Shown: positions 1-6,897, numbered from the stretch's first letter. The stretch is DNA of 33,148 bases from an uncultured Planctomycetales bacterium (GCA_937907525.1 CALCIB010000106.1:1-33148); one strand, 5' to 3'. Notes: generated from the sequence alone by a model not told the origin. Numbers and translations: made by a program.

Positions 1-348
1 CCGGCCGTACACCCGGCACCGCTCAAACCCGCAATCCGGTAGAGTCAGGAAATTCCTAGTGTTGGACCCCGATGGTTCGGTCGCTACGACTCTCGTGCCT
101 GGCGTGACCGCTGATAGACGATGGCTCGATTCGATCGCCCAGCGGATCGACGGGTCGGGTGAAGAGGATTCCCGCGGGCGTTGATCCGCCTTCCCACGAC
201 GATGGCCGCGGATCCGGCGGTGTCGGTTCATTTTAACAACCGAAAAATGAATCGACGCGATCCCCTGGAATTCGGCCCGCGATTCGCCGACGATTGACGT
301 TCGCCTCGCCGTCGTCCTTCCTTCACCACAACGCCACGAGACGACCCC
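1..348. other. Gene-free leader before the first gene
   Basis: No convincing coding frame is seen here. The only structure found is the inverted repeat at 218-259, described separately. No clear sigma70 promoter could be picked out. The Shine-Dalgarno for the gene at 349 is weak (GAGACGA a few bases upstream). Confidence 0.5.
218..259. repeat. Inverted copy of the GTTCATTTTT repeat family
   Basis: CGGTGTCGGTTCATTTT (218-234) faces AAAAATGAATCGACGCG (243-259). The arms pair with a few mismatches around an 8-base loop. The left arm matches the motif GTGTCRGTTCATTTTTCC that recurs at 3538-3616, 4439-4463 and, more diverged, 4375-4394 and 6514-6558. It lies about 90 bases upstream of the gene at 349, so it could act as a transcript hairpin or be a dispersed repeat; the sequence does not decide. 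Confidence 0.6.
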
Positions 349-1668
349 ATGACGATCCGTCTTTACAACGTCCTACCGCTCGCCGTCGTCGCCTTGACGT
401 TCGCCGCTCCGGACGCCCGCGCCGGCGACGACCGGCCCTCGGTCCTCACCGGCAGGGACGCGCTTGGGGATTGGACCACCGACGCCCCCGGCGTCCGTCG
501 CAAGATCACGATGGACGATCTGGCCACCCCGTATCACACAGCGCCGGCCCAGAACCCGCCGAAGATCGTCAAGCAGCCCGAGGGCGCCTGGCCCAAGGCG
601 CCGGAGGGCTTCCAGGTCACGAAATTCGCCACCGGGCTGGGCGTCCCCCGCGTGATCGTCCGCGCCCCCAACGGCGACCTCTTCGTCGCCGAGAGCGGGC
701 CGGGCCGCGTCCGCGTCCTCCGCGACGCCGACGGCGACGGCCAGCCCGAGGCCCAGGAAACCTTCGCCGAGGGCCTCAAGCGCCCCTTCGGCATCGCCTT
801 TTACCCCGTGGGCGACGATCCGCGGTACGTCTACGTCGGCAACACCGACTCGGTCGTCCGCTTCCCCTACAAGAACGGCGACCTCAAGGTGTCCGGCAAG
901 GCCGAGACCATCATCGACGACATCCCCAGCGGCAACGAGGCCGTCGGCGGCGGCGGCCACTGGACCCGCGACCTTCAGTTCTCCGCCGACGGCAAGACCC
1001 TCTTCGTCTCCGTCGGCTCGCGCTCCAACGTCAACGACGACGACCGCGAGAAGCGCCGGGCGAACATCCTCGCCTTCGACCCCGACGGCAAGAACGAACG
1101 CGTCTTCGCCTGGGGCATCCGCAACCCCGTCGGCCTGGCGATCAACCCCGCCGACGGCAAGCTCTGGACCTCCGTCAACGAGCGCGACCTCCTGGGCGAC
1201 GACCTGGTCCCCGACTATATCACCAAGGTCAAGGAAGGCGGCTTCTACGGCTGGCCCTGGTACTACCTCGCCGGCGCGAACCAGGATCCGCGACACGAGG
1301 GGAAGCGCCCGGAGCTCAAGGACAAGGTCGTCACCCCGGACGTCCTGCTCCAGTCGCACTCGGCCTCGCTCGACCTGACGTTTTACGACGGCGCGTCGTT
1401 CCCGAAGGAGTATCGCGGCGACATATTCGCCGCCGAGCACGGCTCCTGGAACCGCGCCCGCCGCACCGGCTACAAGGTGATCCGCGCGCCGATCGAAAAC
1501 GGCGCGGCGACCGGCGAGTACGAGGACTTCCTCGTCGGCTTCGTCACCCACGACGGCAACGTCTGGGGCCGCCCGGTGGGCGTCGCCGTGGCCAAGGACG
1601 GCGCGCTGATGGTCACCGACGACGCCTCGGGAACCGTCTGGAGAGTCGCGCATGTCGGCGCGAAGTGA
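349..1668 (+). CDS. Secreted sorbosone/PQQ-glucose-dehydrogenase-like beta-propeller protein
   Basis: The 439-residue product starts with a Sec signal peptide (hydrophobic stretch at about residues 8-20, likely cleavage after ARA near residue 25), so it should act outside the cytoplasmic membrane. The rest looks like the six-bladed propeller of the GSDH/sorbosone dehydrogenase family: repeated blade strands such as PNGDLFVAESGPGRVRVL, the block AWGIRNPVGLAINP near residues 253-266, and GGFYGWPWYYL near residue 297. The C-terminus ends in a last-blade strand (SGTVWRV). Family members oxidise sugars or aldehydes with PQQ, but in planctomycetes many have no known substrate, so neither substrate nor PQQ binding is certain. 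Its last 17 bases overlap the following DUF1559 gene, suggesting co-transcription. The ATG at 349 places the signal peptide exactly at the N-terminus. Confidence 0.88.
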   Translation: MTIRLYNVLPLAVVALTFAAPDARAGDDRPSVLTGRDALGDWTTDAPGVRRKITMDDLATPYHTAPAQNPPKIVKQPEGAWPKAPEGFQVTKFATGLGVPRVIVRAPNGDLFVAESGPGRVRVLRDADGDGQPEAQETFAEGLKRPFGIAFYPVGDDPRYVYVGNTDSVVRFPYKNGDLKVSGKAETIIDDIPSGNEAVGGGGHWTRDLQFSADGKTLFVSVGSRSNVNDDDREKRRANILAFDPDGKNERVFAWGIRNPVGLAINPADGKLWTSVNERDLLGDDLVPDYITKVKEGGFYGWPWYYLAGANQDPRHEGKRPELKDKVVTPDVLLQSHSASLDLTFYDGASFPKEYRGDIFAAEHGSWNRARRTGYKVIRAPIENGAATGEYEDFLVGFVTHDGNVWGRPVGVAVAKDGALMVTDDASGTVWRVAHVGAK

Positions 1669-2659
1669 TCGCCGCCGCGTCGGCTTCACGCTGATCGAGC
1701 TATTGGTCGTCATCGCGGTGATCGCGATCCTGATCGCGCTGCTCCTCCCCGCGGTGCAGGCCGCGCGGGAGGCGGCGCGGCGGGCGCGCTGCGTCAGCCA
1801 ACTGCGGCAGATCGGGATCGCGCTTCAGAACTACCACGACGCCATGGGAGGCTTCCCGGTCGGCTTCCTGGTGCCGTCGCGGCCGGTGCCGGCGACGACG
1901 TCGGTCTCGCAGTACCGCTGGTCGGTCCTGGCGCAGATGTCGCCGTTTCTGGAGCAGAAGGCGCTCTTCGACGCCCTGAACTTCGATTTCGCCGTGGGGT
2001 ACAAGCCGACGGACGGGTCGTTGTTCTGGCCGTTCCACCCGGCGAACGCGACGGCGATGGCGACCCACGTCGCGCTCTTCCTCTGCCCCAGCGACGGCGC
2101 GCCGCCGCCGATGCCCGACACGGGACCGACCAACTACGCCTTCTGCTCCGGCGACGGCTCCAACGGCGGCGAGGCGACGGGGGCGAACGGGACGTTCGTG
2201 AGGGGGCCGTCGATCTCGATCCGCGATATTTTGGACGGGACCAGCGCGACGGCGGCGGCGTCGGAGCACCTGCTGGGGGTCGCCGGGCCTTACTCCCAGA
2301 CGACGCCCGAGCCACGACCGTCGGACCCGTCGCGGGCGCTCGCCAGGGCGCCGGCCCCCTTGACCGACGCCTCCTGTTCCGCCGCGCCGTCGGGCTGGTT
2401 GTTCAACAAGGGCGCGGGCTGGTGGGACGGCAACTACATGAACACCCTTTACAACCACCACGAGACGCCCAACGGCCTCGGCGTGGACTGCATCACCTAC
2501 CACGACCCCGGCTGGATGGCCGCCCGCAGCAAGCACCCCGGTGGCGCGAACGTCCTCTTCGGCGACGGCCACGTCACCTTCCAGGCCGACGCCGTCGCCC
2601 CCGCCGTCTGGCGGGCGATCGCCACCCGCGCCGGCGGCGAGATCGTCCCGTCGCCCTGA
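1652..2659 (+). CDS. DUF1559 family protein with prepilin-type N-terminus
   Basis: The 335-residue product has a class III (type IV prepilin-like) leader: a short basic segment RSDRRRVG, then FTLIELLVVIAVIAILIALL, with expected cleavage between Gly11 and Phe12, followed by the PAVQAAREAARRARC signature. The C-terminal part has the DUF1559 motif HPGGANVLFGDGHVTF. These pseudopilin-like proteins are hugely expanded in Planctomycetes and their function is unknown; export by a type II/IV-like system is inferred from the leader. The start at 1652 lies inside the upstream gene (17-base overlap), giving translational coupling with a secreted propeller protein. No DUF1559-associated lipoprotein follows, unlike the copy at 27783. 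Confidence 0.92.
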   Translation: MSARSDRRRVGFTLIELLVVIAVIAILIALLLPAVQAAREAARRARCVSQLRQIGIALQNYHDAMGGFPVGFLVPSRPVPATTSVSQYRWSVLAQMSPFLEQKALFDALNFDFAVGYKPTDGSLFWPFHPANATAMATHVALFLCPSDGAPPPMPDTGPTNYAFCSGDGSNGGEATGANGTFVRGPSISIRDILDGTSATAAASEHLLGVAGPYSQTTPEPRPSDPSRALARAPAPLTDASCSAAPSGWLFNKGAGWWDGNYMNTLYNHHETPNGLGVDCITYHDPGWMAARSKHPGGANVLFGDGHVTFQADAVAPAVWRAIATRAGGEIVPSP

Positions 2660-2815
2660 CCACGGGTTCGATATCGATGAGAGGCTGATGGAAGAAAGCG
2701 CCGCGCGGCGATATCCTCAAAGGAGAGCGGGTCGGCGACGTTCGCCGGAACGACCGGCGGAAGCGAGACGCGCTCGCTCGTCGCGACCGACCGCCGAACG
2801 AGGGACGATTCCGAC

Positions 2816-3052
2816 ATGGAATGGCGAGAGCGAATCACCGTCGATCCCGCCGTCTGCCACGGCAAGCCCTGCATCAAGGGCACCCGGATCATGGTCTCCG
2901 TCATCCTCGACAATCTCGCCGGGGGCGTGCCCACCGAGGCGATCCTCAAGAGCTATCCCTCGCTCGACCCGGAGGACGTCCGGGCCGCGCTCGGTTACGA
3001 CGCCGATCTGTCGCGGGACCGCTACGTCGTCCTGCCCGGAACGCCCGGATGA
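2816..3052 (+). CDS. DUF433 family antitoxin-like protein
   Basis: This 78-residue protein has the usual DUF433 length and signature: ITVDPAVCHGKPCIKGTRIMV, then a helix-turn-helix-like region (VPTEAILKSYPSLDPEDVRAAL). DUF433 proteins are usually encoded immediately upstream of DUF5615 PIN-like proteins and are regarded as the antitoxin half of a toxin-antitoxin pair. Here the next gene starts within the stop codon (ATGA at 3049-3052), as expected for that pair, but the partner is truncated (see 3049-3120). A GAGGGA ribosome site lies about 10 bases before the ATG. Confidence 0.9.
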   Translation: MEWRERITVDPAVCHGKPCIKGTRIMVSVILDNLAGGVPTEAILKSYPSLDPEDVRAALGYDADLSRDRYVVLPGTPG

Positions 3053-3120
3053 GGTTCAAGATCGACGAGAACCTGCCCGTCGAGGTGGCGGAACTCCTAC
3101 GGCGACACGGCCACGACCGC
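3049..3120 (+). pseudogene. Truncated DUF5615 PIN-like toxin (N-terminal remnant)
   Basis: The frame opening at 3049 begins MRFKIDENLPVEVAELLRR, the typical DUF5615 start with the conserved acidic DEN motif. After about 23 residues (…RHGHD) the resemblance ends abruptly. The family normally runs to about 110-120 residues and carries further acidic residues, which are missing. The frame does not stop: it runs on through AT-richer sequence into the 112-residue frame starting at 3187, so a 158-residue hybrid (3049-3525) is formally possible. I read this as a toxin gene broken by replacement of its 3' part. The DUF433 partner remains intact. Confidence 0.7.
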
Positions 3121-3186
3121 TCGCAACCTCTTTTCCCCTCTAATCGGCTCCCGACCTCTTTTCTCTCCTCCGAGGAGAATCTCCAA

Positions 3187-3525
3187 ATGTCAAAACAAAT
3201 GGCTCGTCATCGTACTGGCCTTTTTATTCTCTCGATCCAGCTCGATCGTTTTTGCGAGGTGTTACGGGAGATTGTCCTGAGAGATTTACCGCTCGGGCCG
3301 GCGACGATCTCTCTAGCCCAGCGATTCAAGGGCAGGTTTGAGAGCGTCACTTCCGGTCCCGCCGTGGAAGGGATCCCCGACATCGACGAGACATTGTCCG
3401 GCATCGACGTGTTAATGATTGTAGAAGTCCTTAACGCAACGTTGTTGGCCTTCCTCTCGCCGGAAGATGTAGAGAATCGCCGGGAGTTCTTGGGTTTCGG
3501 GCCTCCTCCCGAGACGCGGGACTGA
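3187..3525 (+). CDS. Hypothetical protein, AT-richer than its surroundings
   Basis: The 112-residue frame (MSKQMARHRTGLFILSIQLDR…) is preceded by a strong ribosome site GAGGAG seven to twelve bases before the ATG, which supports a start separate from the DUF5615 remnant in the same frame. It is soluble, mostly helical in appearance, and has no family I recognise. Codon use is clearly less GC-rich than neighbouring genes (for example ctttttattctctcg near its start), and a pyrimidine-rich stretch with two CCTCTTTTC copies lies just upstream at 3127-3175. Both suggest recent arrival. The ribosome site can pair with the preceding CTCCTC, which may limit translation. Function unknown. Confidence 0.6.
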   Translation: MSKQMARHRTGLFILSIQLDRFCEVLREIVLRDLPLGPATISLAQRFKGRFESVTSGPAVEGIPDIDETLSGIDVLMIVEVLNATLLAFLSPEDVENRREFLGFGPPPETRD

Positions 3526-3537
3526 TACGTGCGGGCC

Positions 3538-3616
3538 GGCGGTATCAGTTCATTTTTCCGCCGGGAGTCGGGAAAAGCTGAATCCTTGCGGGGGGGCGGT
3601 GTCAGTTCATTCTCCG
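3538..3616. repeat. Two tandem-oriented copies of the GTTCATTTTT repeat
   Basis: GGCGGTATCAGTTCATTTTT at 3538-3557 and GGCGGTGTCAGTTCATTCTC at 3595-3614 are direct copies. The first extends into GGAAAAGCTGAATCC (3571-3585), which can pair back with it; the same extended form reappears diverged at 6514-6558. The second copy contains the stop codon and last codons of the minus-strand DUF3368 gene ending at 3607. Confidence 0.65.
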
Positions 3617-4095
3617 GCTTGGTTCAAGACTTCGCGATAGATCGCGTCGGTCAAGTGCATGCCCATTCGTTTGAGGCGGTCCAGCGGGATTTGGACGGAC
3701 GGAATCGAGCCGCGCCTCTTGGCGTCGATCAGGATTCGGAGCGTGCCGGTCTTGCGGATGCCGAGTCGGTCGGCCCGCGTCCGGGCGGCGAGGTCGTCGA
3801 TTACCGCGACGGCCCCGGGAGCGGCCAACGCCAGGGAGAGGACGGCGGTCTCCCCGGGGTCGATCCTCGACGGGTCGAGGCTGGGATGCGGCGGGGGCGT
3901 CGGCGCGATCGCGAGCCAGTCCCGCGCCGCCCGGGCGACCAGGAGGGCGGAGGGGTCGTGGCTCGCGCCTCGCATCACCTCCTCGAAGACGATGGCGGGC
4001 GCGACGACCTCTCCCGCCGCGTCATGCTCGCGAAGCAGTTCCAACAACGACAGCCGCGCGAGGTGAATCAGCGGGGAGGCGTCAACGATGAGCAT
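3607..4095 (-). CDS. DUF3368 PIN-domain toxin
   Basis: The 162-residue product matches the PIN-like DUF3368 family: N-terminal LIVDASPLIHLARL with the first acidic residue, a conserved Glu in FEEVMRGA, DPGETAVLSLAL, and AVIDDLAARTRADRLGI carrying the later acidic residues, then the KRRGSIPSVQIPLDRLKRMG tail. PIN proteins are Mg-dependent ribonucleases, and this family is the presumed toxin partner of UPF0175. Its start overlaps the 3' end of the UPF0175 gene by 14 bases, the classical antitoxin-first order. All main acidic residues appear present, so it looks intact. Its last codons and TGA are supplied by the GTTCATT repeat. Confidence 0.88.
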   Translation of the reverse strand: MLIVDASPLIHLARLSLLELLREHDAAGEVVAPAIVFEEVMRGASHDPSALLVARAARDWLAIAPTPPPHPSLDPSRIDPGETAVLSLALAAPGAVAVIDDLAARTRADRLGIRKTGTLRILIDAKRRGSIPSVQIPLDRLKRMGMHLTDAIYREVLNQAGE

Positions 4096-4348
4096 CGTGG
4101 GCGCTCTCCAATTCCGACCGCAACTCGTCGACGGTCGTTTGGATGGCGCTCACCCCCGCGCGGCCGAGGGCGTCGATGAACTCGACGCGCGACAGCCCCG
4201 CGATCTCCGCTCCCTTGCCTTGAGAGACGAGCCCCTGGCCGTACCACTGGATCGCGGCGGCGAGGCGGAACGCCTCGGGCAGGCCGCCCTCCGAGTCGGT
4301 CAGTTCCGTCGGCAGGTCTTCCGGGACTTCGATGGTGATCGTCTTCAC
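4082..4348 (-). CDS. UPF0175 family antitoxin
   Basis: Starting at the GTG at 4348 the product is 88 residues: KTITIEVPEDLPTEL, then EAFRLAAAIQWYGQGLVSQGKGAEIAGLSRVEFIDALGRAGVS, the UPF0175 core with a helix-turn-helix-like segment. The GTG is preferred because GAGGGG sits about 11 bases upstream. An in-frame ATG at 4387 would add 13 residues unlike the family, encoded by a repeat copy and lacking a ribosome site. UPF0175 proteins are presumed antitoxins that neutralise and autoregulate with a DUF3368 PIN toxin, here the overlapping next gene. Confidence 0.85.
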   Translation of the reverse strand: MKTITIEVPEDLPTELTDSEGGLPEAFRLAAAIQWYGQGLVSQGKGAEIAGLSRVEFIDALGRAGVSAIQTTVDELRSELESAHDAHR

Positions 4349-4374
4349 GGCGGATGGCCCCCTCGGGAAAAATC

Positions 4375-4394
4375 GATGTGAGTTCATTCTATCG
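4375..4394. repeat. Diverged GTTCATT repeat copy upstream of the UPF0175 gene
   Basis: GATGTGAGTTCATTCTATCG is a short, diverged member of the family found at 3538-3616 and 4439-4463, in the same orientation. With the copy at 3595-3616 it brackets the UPF0175/DUF3368 pair. Confidence 0.45.
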
Positions 4395-4438
4395 GGCGCG
4401 GTCCCGCGGGGCCTCCCGTTCCTCGCGCGAGCGGGCGC

Positions 4439-4463
4439 GGCGGTGTCGGTTCATTTTTCCGCC
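4439..4463. repeat. GTTCATTTTT repeat overlapping a stop codon
   Basis: GGCGGTGTCGGTTCATTTTT at 4439-4458 followed by CCGCC. Read on the minus strand it supplies the last codons (…GCG GAA AAA) and the TGA of the winged-helix gene, exactly as the copy at 3595-3616 does for the DUF3368 gene. Confidence 0.65.
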
Positions 4464-4771
4464 TTGCCGTTTTCGCCGGACGTCAGCCGGAGCCAGTTGG
4501 CTCGGTAGTGGCTGAAAGCCGTTCGGCCGGCGTCGGTGAGGCGATATTCGGTCAGGGGCTTGCGATCGACGATCCGTTTCTCTTCCTCGACGTATCCGGC
4601 CGCGATCAGCTTGCTCGCGTGGGCCGAGAGGTTCCCTCGCGTCAGTCCCGTCGCGCCAATCACGAAGCTAAAGCTGGCCGAGCCGCATTCGTTCAGTACG
4701 GACACGATCGCGAGTCGCGAGGCTTCGTGGATGACCGGATCGAGCGGAGGTGGCGACTCAGGCGCGGTCAC
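4451..4771 (-). CDS. Winged-helix transcriptional regulator (HTH_34-like)
   Basis: The 106-residue protein fits the small winged-helix family PF13601: LDPVIHEASRLAIVSVL, then FSFVIGATGLTRGNLSAHASKLIAAGYVEEEK as the helix-turn-helix plus wing, and the typical ending RKPLTEYRLTDAGRTAFSHY. It starts with GTG, and GTGA overlaps the stop of the membrane-protein gene at 4768-4771, so the two are translationally coupled with the membrane gene first. Such regulators often sit beside the membrane gene they control. The inverted repeat at 5514-5546 just upstream of the pair is a candidate operator. Confidence 0.88.
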   Translation of the reverse strand: MTAPESPPPLDPVIHEASRLAIVSVLNECGSASFSFVIGATGLTRGNLSAHASKLIAAGYVEEEKRIVDRKPLTEYRLTDAGRTAFSHYRANWLRLTSGENGKAEK

Positions 4772-5487
4772 GACGCCACCTCCCCGGCCTCCTTGTCACT
4801 CCCCAGGTCGTCCAGCGAACGCGACCAGACTTCCCAGCGATGATGAAGCGACGCCGCGCCGACGATCGCCAGGACCATCGACGCCACGCTCACGAACCCC
4901 AGAACCGCGGCCAAGGAGCTTTGCGGAGCGGGCGGCTCGGGCTGAAGGAGGACCGGCAGGTACGCCAGCGGGATGCTCGTCGCGAAGAGAAAATACTCCC
5001 AAAGCGCGAGGCGCAGGGCCTGGTGGACGAAATAGCCGACGCACATCATCGGAAAAATCGCCAGACTCGCGAGATGGATCGACGTCGGCATCCGTCGTAG
5101 CAAAACCGGCCCCGCGAGCATGCATAGAATGGTGTATGGGATCCATGCGATGATGGGGAGGACGACGTTCCGCGGGTTGGCGGCGAGTTCGACCTCGATC
5201 CGATCCGTCACCTTGACGAGGCTCTGTCCGCGTTGACGATGGATGCGCCGAATCGCCCAGAACAGGAACGCCGGGTAGACGAAAAAAAGCAGGGCGATCA
5301 AGACGAAAGGCGCGTTGGTCCCAAGAACAATGCAGATTCCAGGGAGGCAAACGCCCAGCGCGACGTGCCCCGTGACGAACGCGCGCGACGCCTCGCGCAT
5401 CCGGGCGGCCCGCCACGCGGCCCGTTTCGCCTCGTCGAACGCCCGCGTCTCCAGGGGCGTCGGCAACTCGCTCGAGGATTCGATCAT
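4768..5487 (-). CDS. Multi-spanning membrane protein of unknown function
   Basis: The 239-residue product has a basic cytoplasmic N-terminus and about six membrane segments (HVALGVCLPGICIVLG, FVLIALLFFVYPAFLFW, VLPIIAWIPYTILCMLAG, LAIFPMMCVGYFV, YFLFATSIPLAYLPVLL, LGFVSVASMVLAIVG). I recognise no family. The ATG at 5487 is chosen because CGGGAG lies 9-14 bases before it; a longer frame reaches 5574 but would run through the inverted repeat. It is the first gene of a two-gene unit with the winged-helix regulator, an arrangement resembling regulator/permease or stress-response membrane modules. Function is not deducible from sequence alone. Confidence 0.75.
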   Translation of the reverse strand: MIESSSELPTPLETRAFDEAKRAAWRAARMREASRAFVTGHVALGVCLPGICIVLGTNAPFVLIALLFFVYPAFLFWAIRRIHRQRGQSLVKVTDRIEVELAANPRNVVLPIIAWIPYTILCMLAGPVLLRRMPTSIHLASLAIFPMMCVGYFVHQALRLALWEYFLFATSIPLAYLPVLLQPEPPAPQSSLAAVLGFVSVASMVLAIVGAASLHHRWEVWSRSLDDLGSDKEAGEVAS

Positions 5488-5513
5488 GAAATCAGACTCC
5501 CGTTCCAAGGAAC

Positions 5514-5546
5514 CGCAAACTTGCTTGCGACGAATACAAGTTTGCG
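5514..5546. promoter_or_regulatory. Candidate operator: perfect 10-bp inverted repeat
   Basis: CGCAAACTTG (5514-5523) and CAAGTTTGCG (5537-5546) are perfect inverted repeats 13 bases apart, 27 bases upstream of the membrane-protein start at 5487. A minus-strand TTGACA (5562-5567) lies just beyond, although no good -10 follows at normal spacing. Size and position suit a dimeric winged-helix regulator such as the one encoded second in this unit. A transcript hairpin is the alternative. Confidence 0.5.
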
Positions 5547-5570
5547 CCGCAGACTCGATCGTGTCAAGAC

Positions 5571-5720
5571 GCAAGATTATTCGTGGGACTCGTAAATCGT
5601 TATGGTGCCGGGTGTTGTCGCAAATCAGCCCAAGGCCGCCCTAAGTCATTGGACGGTTGGGTGATCGGACGAGGCATCCGGGATCGTTCTTGGACTTACG
5701 TCACTCACGAATAATCTTGC
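5571..5720. mobile_element. 150-bp MITE-like element with perfect 15-bp terminal repeats
   Basis: GCAAGATTATTCGTG (5571-5585) and CACGAATAATCTTGC (5706-5720) are exact reverse complements at the two ends. Similarity continues inward imperfectly for about 14 more bases. The element is flanked by the direct repeat AAGAC at 5566-5570 and 5721-5725, a 5-bp target duplication. No coding frame lies inside, so it would be moved by a transposase supplied elsewhere. It sits directly upstream of the membrane-protein/regulator unit. Confidence 0.72.
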
Positions 5721-5857
5721 AAGACGGGGGACGGGGAATCTGGATTCCCGGCGGAGCTATTTGGCCGTCGCATTTAAGAAGGTGAGTCGCCTCTTCTGTC
5801 TTCGTAATAGGCCGTCGCATGCTCTGTCGAAAACCACCGCCAGCGAGCGGGGTTCCC

Positions 5858-6325
5858 CCCTTCTCCCCTCGTGGGAGAAGGTGCCCCAAAGGGGCGGATG
5901 AGGGGTGGCGCGACCGGAAGCCTTGGGCTTCAAGGTCATGGCCGGATGCGGGATGCGACGCCGGTCGCCCCCTCATCCGGCCTTCGGCCACCTTCTCCCA
6001 CGAGGCATAGGTATGGCCACAACTTTTCGACTCGGAATCTGGGAAGGATAGGCAAGCGTCCGATGTCCCCTCTCCCACCGGGAGAGGGTGGCCCGAAGGG
6101 CCGGGTGAGGGTCGTCGCATTTCGGGATACGCTCTGGGCTTGCGTCATGCCGACCCGACGCTCCCCGCGAAGCGCGACGACCCTCACCCGCCGCTGCGCG
6201 GCTGCCCTCTCCCGGTGGGAGAGGGGACGGAATAGGCGATCTGGGTCAATATAGAGCTTGCCTATGCTCTCCAAATTCCTAATCGAAAAGTTGTGGCCAT
6301 ACCTATGCCCACGAGGGGAGAAGGG
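5858..6325. repeat. Two-arm palindromic repeat (CCCTTCTCCCC…GGGGAGAAGGG), split by an insertion
   Basis: The left arm 5858-5905 (CCCTTCTCCCCTCGTGGGAG… to GGATGAGGGG) is mirrored by 5969-6005 plus 6317-6325 (CCCCTCATCC … CACGAGGGGAGAAGGG) once the insertion at 6006-6307 and one target copy are removed. Each arm contains its own small hairpins. The same repeat, with slightly different sequence, lies inside the coding region at 11207-11330. Confidence 0.7.
6006..6307. mobile_element. Inner MITE-like element nested in the outer one, 25-bp terminal repeats
   Basis: The outermost 25 bases at 6006-6030 (starting CATAGGTATGGCCACAAC) are exactly mirrored at 6283-6307. The match continues imperfectly inward to ATAGGCAAGC (6048-6057) / GCTTGCCTAT (6256-6265). 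CCCACGAGG stands on both sides (5997-6005 and 6308-6316), a 9-bp target duplication. Removing the element plus one copy restores the palindrome CTTCTCCCACGAGGGGAGAAG. The interior holds a second inverted pair based on CTCTCCCACCGGGAGAGGG (6070-6088) and its partner near 6205-6226. No coding frame is credible. Confidence 0.75.
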
Positions 6326-6400
6326 ATGTTTATCATCACCCAGGCGTCTAGGTTTTCGACAGAGCAGCCGTCGCACCTAATTCGGTGGGTTGCTCGCCCT

Positions 6401-6477
<77 letters not shown>

Positions 6478-6513
6478 GGAACTCCCACTCTCTCTAAGAG
6501 CGACGGTCTACCA

Positions 6514-6558
6514 CGGTGCCGGTAAATTTTCCGCTGGGATCCGAAAAACCTGAAATCC
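6514..6558. repeat. Diverged long copy of the GTTCATTTTT repeat
   Basis: CGGTGCCGGTAAATTTTCCG followed by CTGGGATCCGAAAAACCTGAAATCC aligns over its whole length with 3539-3585 (CGGTATCAGTTCATTTTTCC… GGGAAAAGCTGAATCC), showing that the family unit is about 45-48 bp and partly self-complementary. Confidence 0.5.
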
Positions 6559-6785
6559 TGGGACGCCCGTCGCGGATCGTGAGAGGTGGCGGTCGTTCTT
6601 TGACAATCGGGTGGATGGGATGGAGAGGGGGGATGCCGTCTCGGAGCCTCCGCGCGATCGGCGGAACTTCGACTTCGGGTGCTCAGGGAGGTCGTCCGGG
6701 GCTCGCGAGGCTCGCCGGGCGAGCGGAATTGCAACGCGACTTCGACGTTCAAAGCCAATTTCAAGAGCGCTTCGTGAACCGCAAA
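6559..6785. other. Non-coding stretch, nothing recognised
   Basis: No credible gene, repeat or promoter was found between the repeat nest and the FNR-like box at 6786. Base composition becomes AT-richer toward the right end. Confidence 0.4.
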
Positions 6786-6799
6786 TTGATTTAGATCAA
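6786..6799. promoter_or_regulatory. Perfect FNR/CRP-type box TTGATttagATCAA
   Basis: TTGAT-N4-ATCAA matches the FNR/ANR consensus half-sites exactly. It lies about 240 bases upstream of the TATAAT at 7036 and 313 bases before the MFS start, which is far for direct activation. No minus-strand gene starts nearby. It could be functional from a distance, serve an unseen transcript, or be chance. Confidence 0.3.
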
Positions 6800-6897
6800 T
6801 GGCTTATGGCGACCAATCGTTTCGGTGGCCCCGCGCGAACGAACCCCAATCGGAGCCGATGCCGATAGCCGCCGAGGTTCGGCGGGGCGGTCGTCCT

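Larger units (their letters stand above)
5820..6366. mobile_element. Outer MITE-like element with 16-bp terminal repeats and 9-bp target duplication
   Basis: TGCTCTGTCGAAAACC (5820-5835) and GGTTTTCGACAGAGCA (6351-6366) are exact inverted repeats. GCCGTCGCA flanks the element on both sides (5811-5819 and 6367-6375). The inside carries the two-arm palindromic repeat CCCTTCTCCCCTCGTGGGAG… whose right arm is interrupted by the second element at 6006-6307. Without that insertion it would be about 236 bp. No transposase is encoded. A further GCCGTCGCA at 5764-5772 means the flanking repeat could partly predate insertion. Confidence 0.65.

Noticed and set aside
3538..4463. Integron-like cassette array with attC sites
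   Set aside because: The GTTCATT repeats lie at gene ends, but they lack the paired core sites and long folded structure of attC, and no integrase is present in the window.
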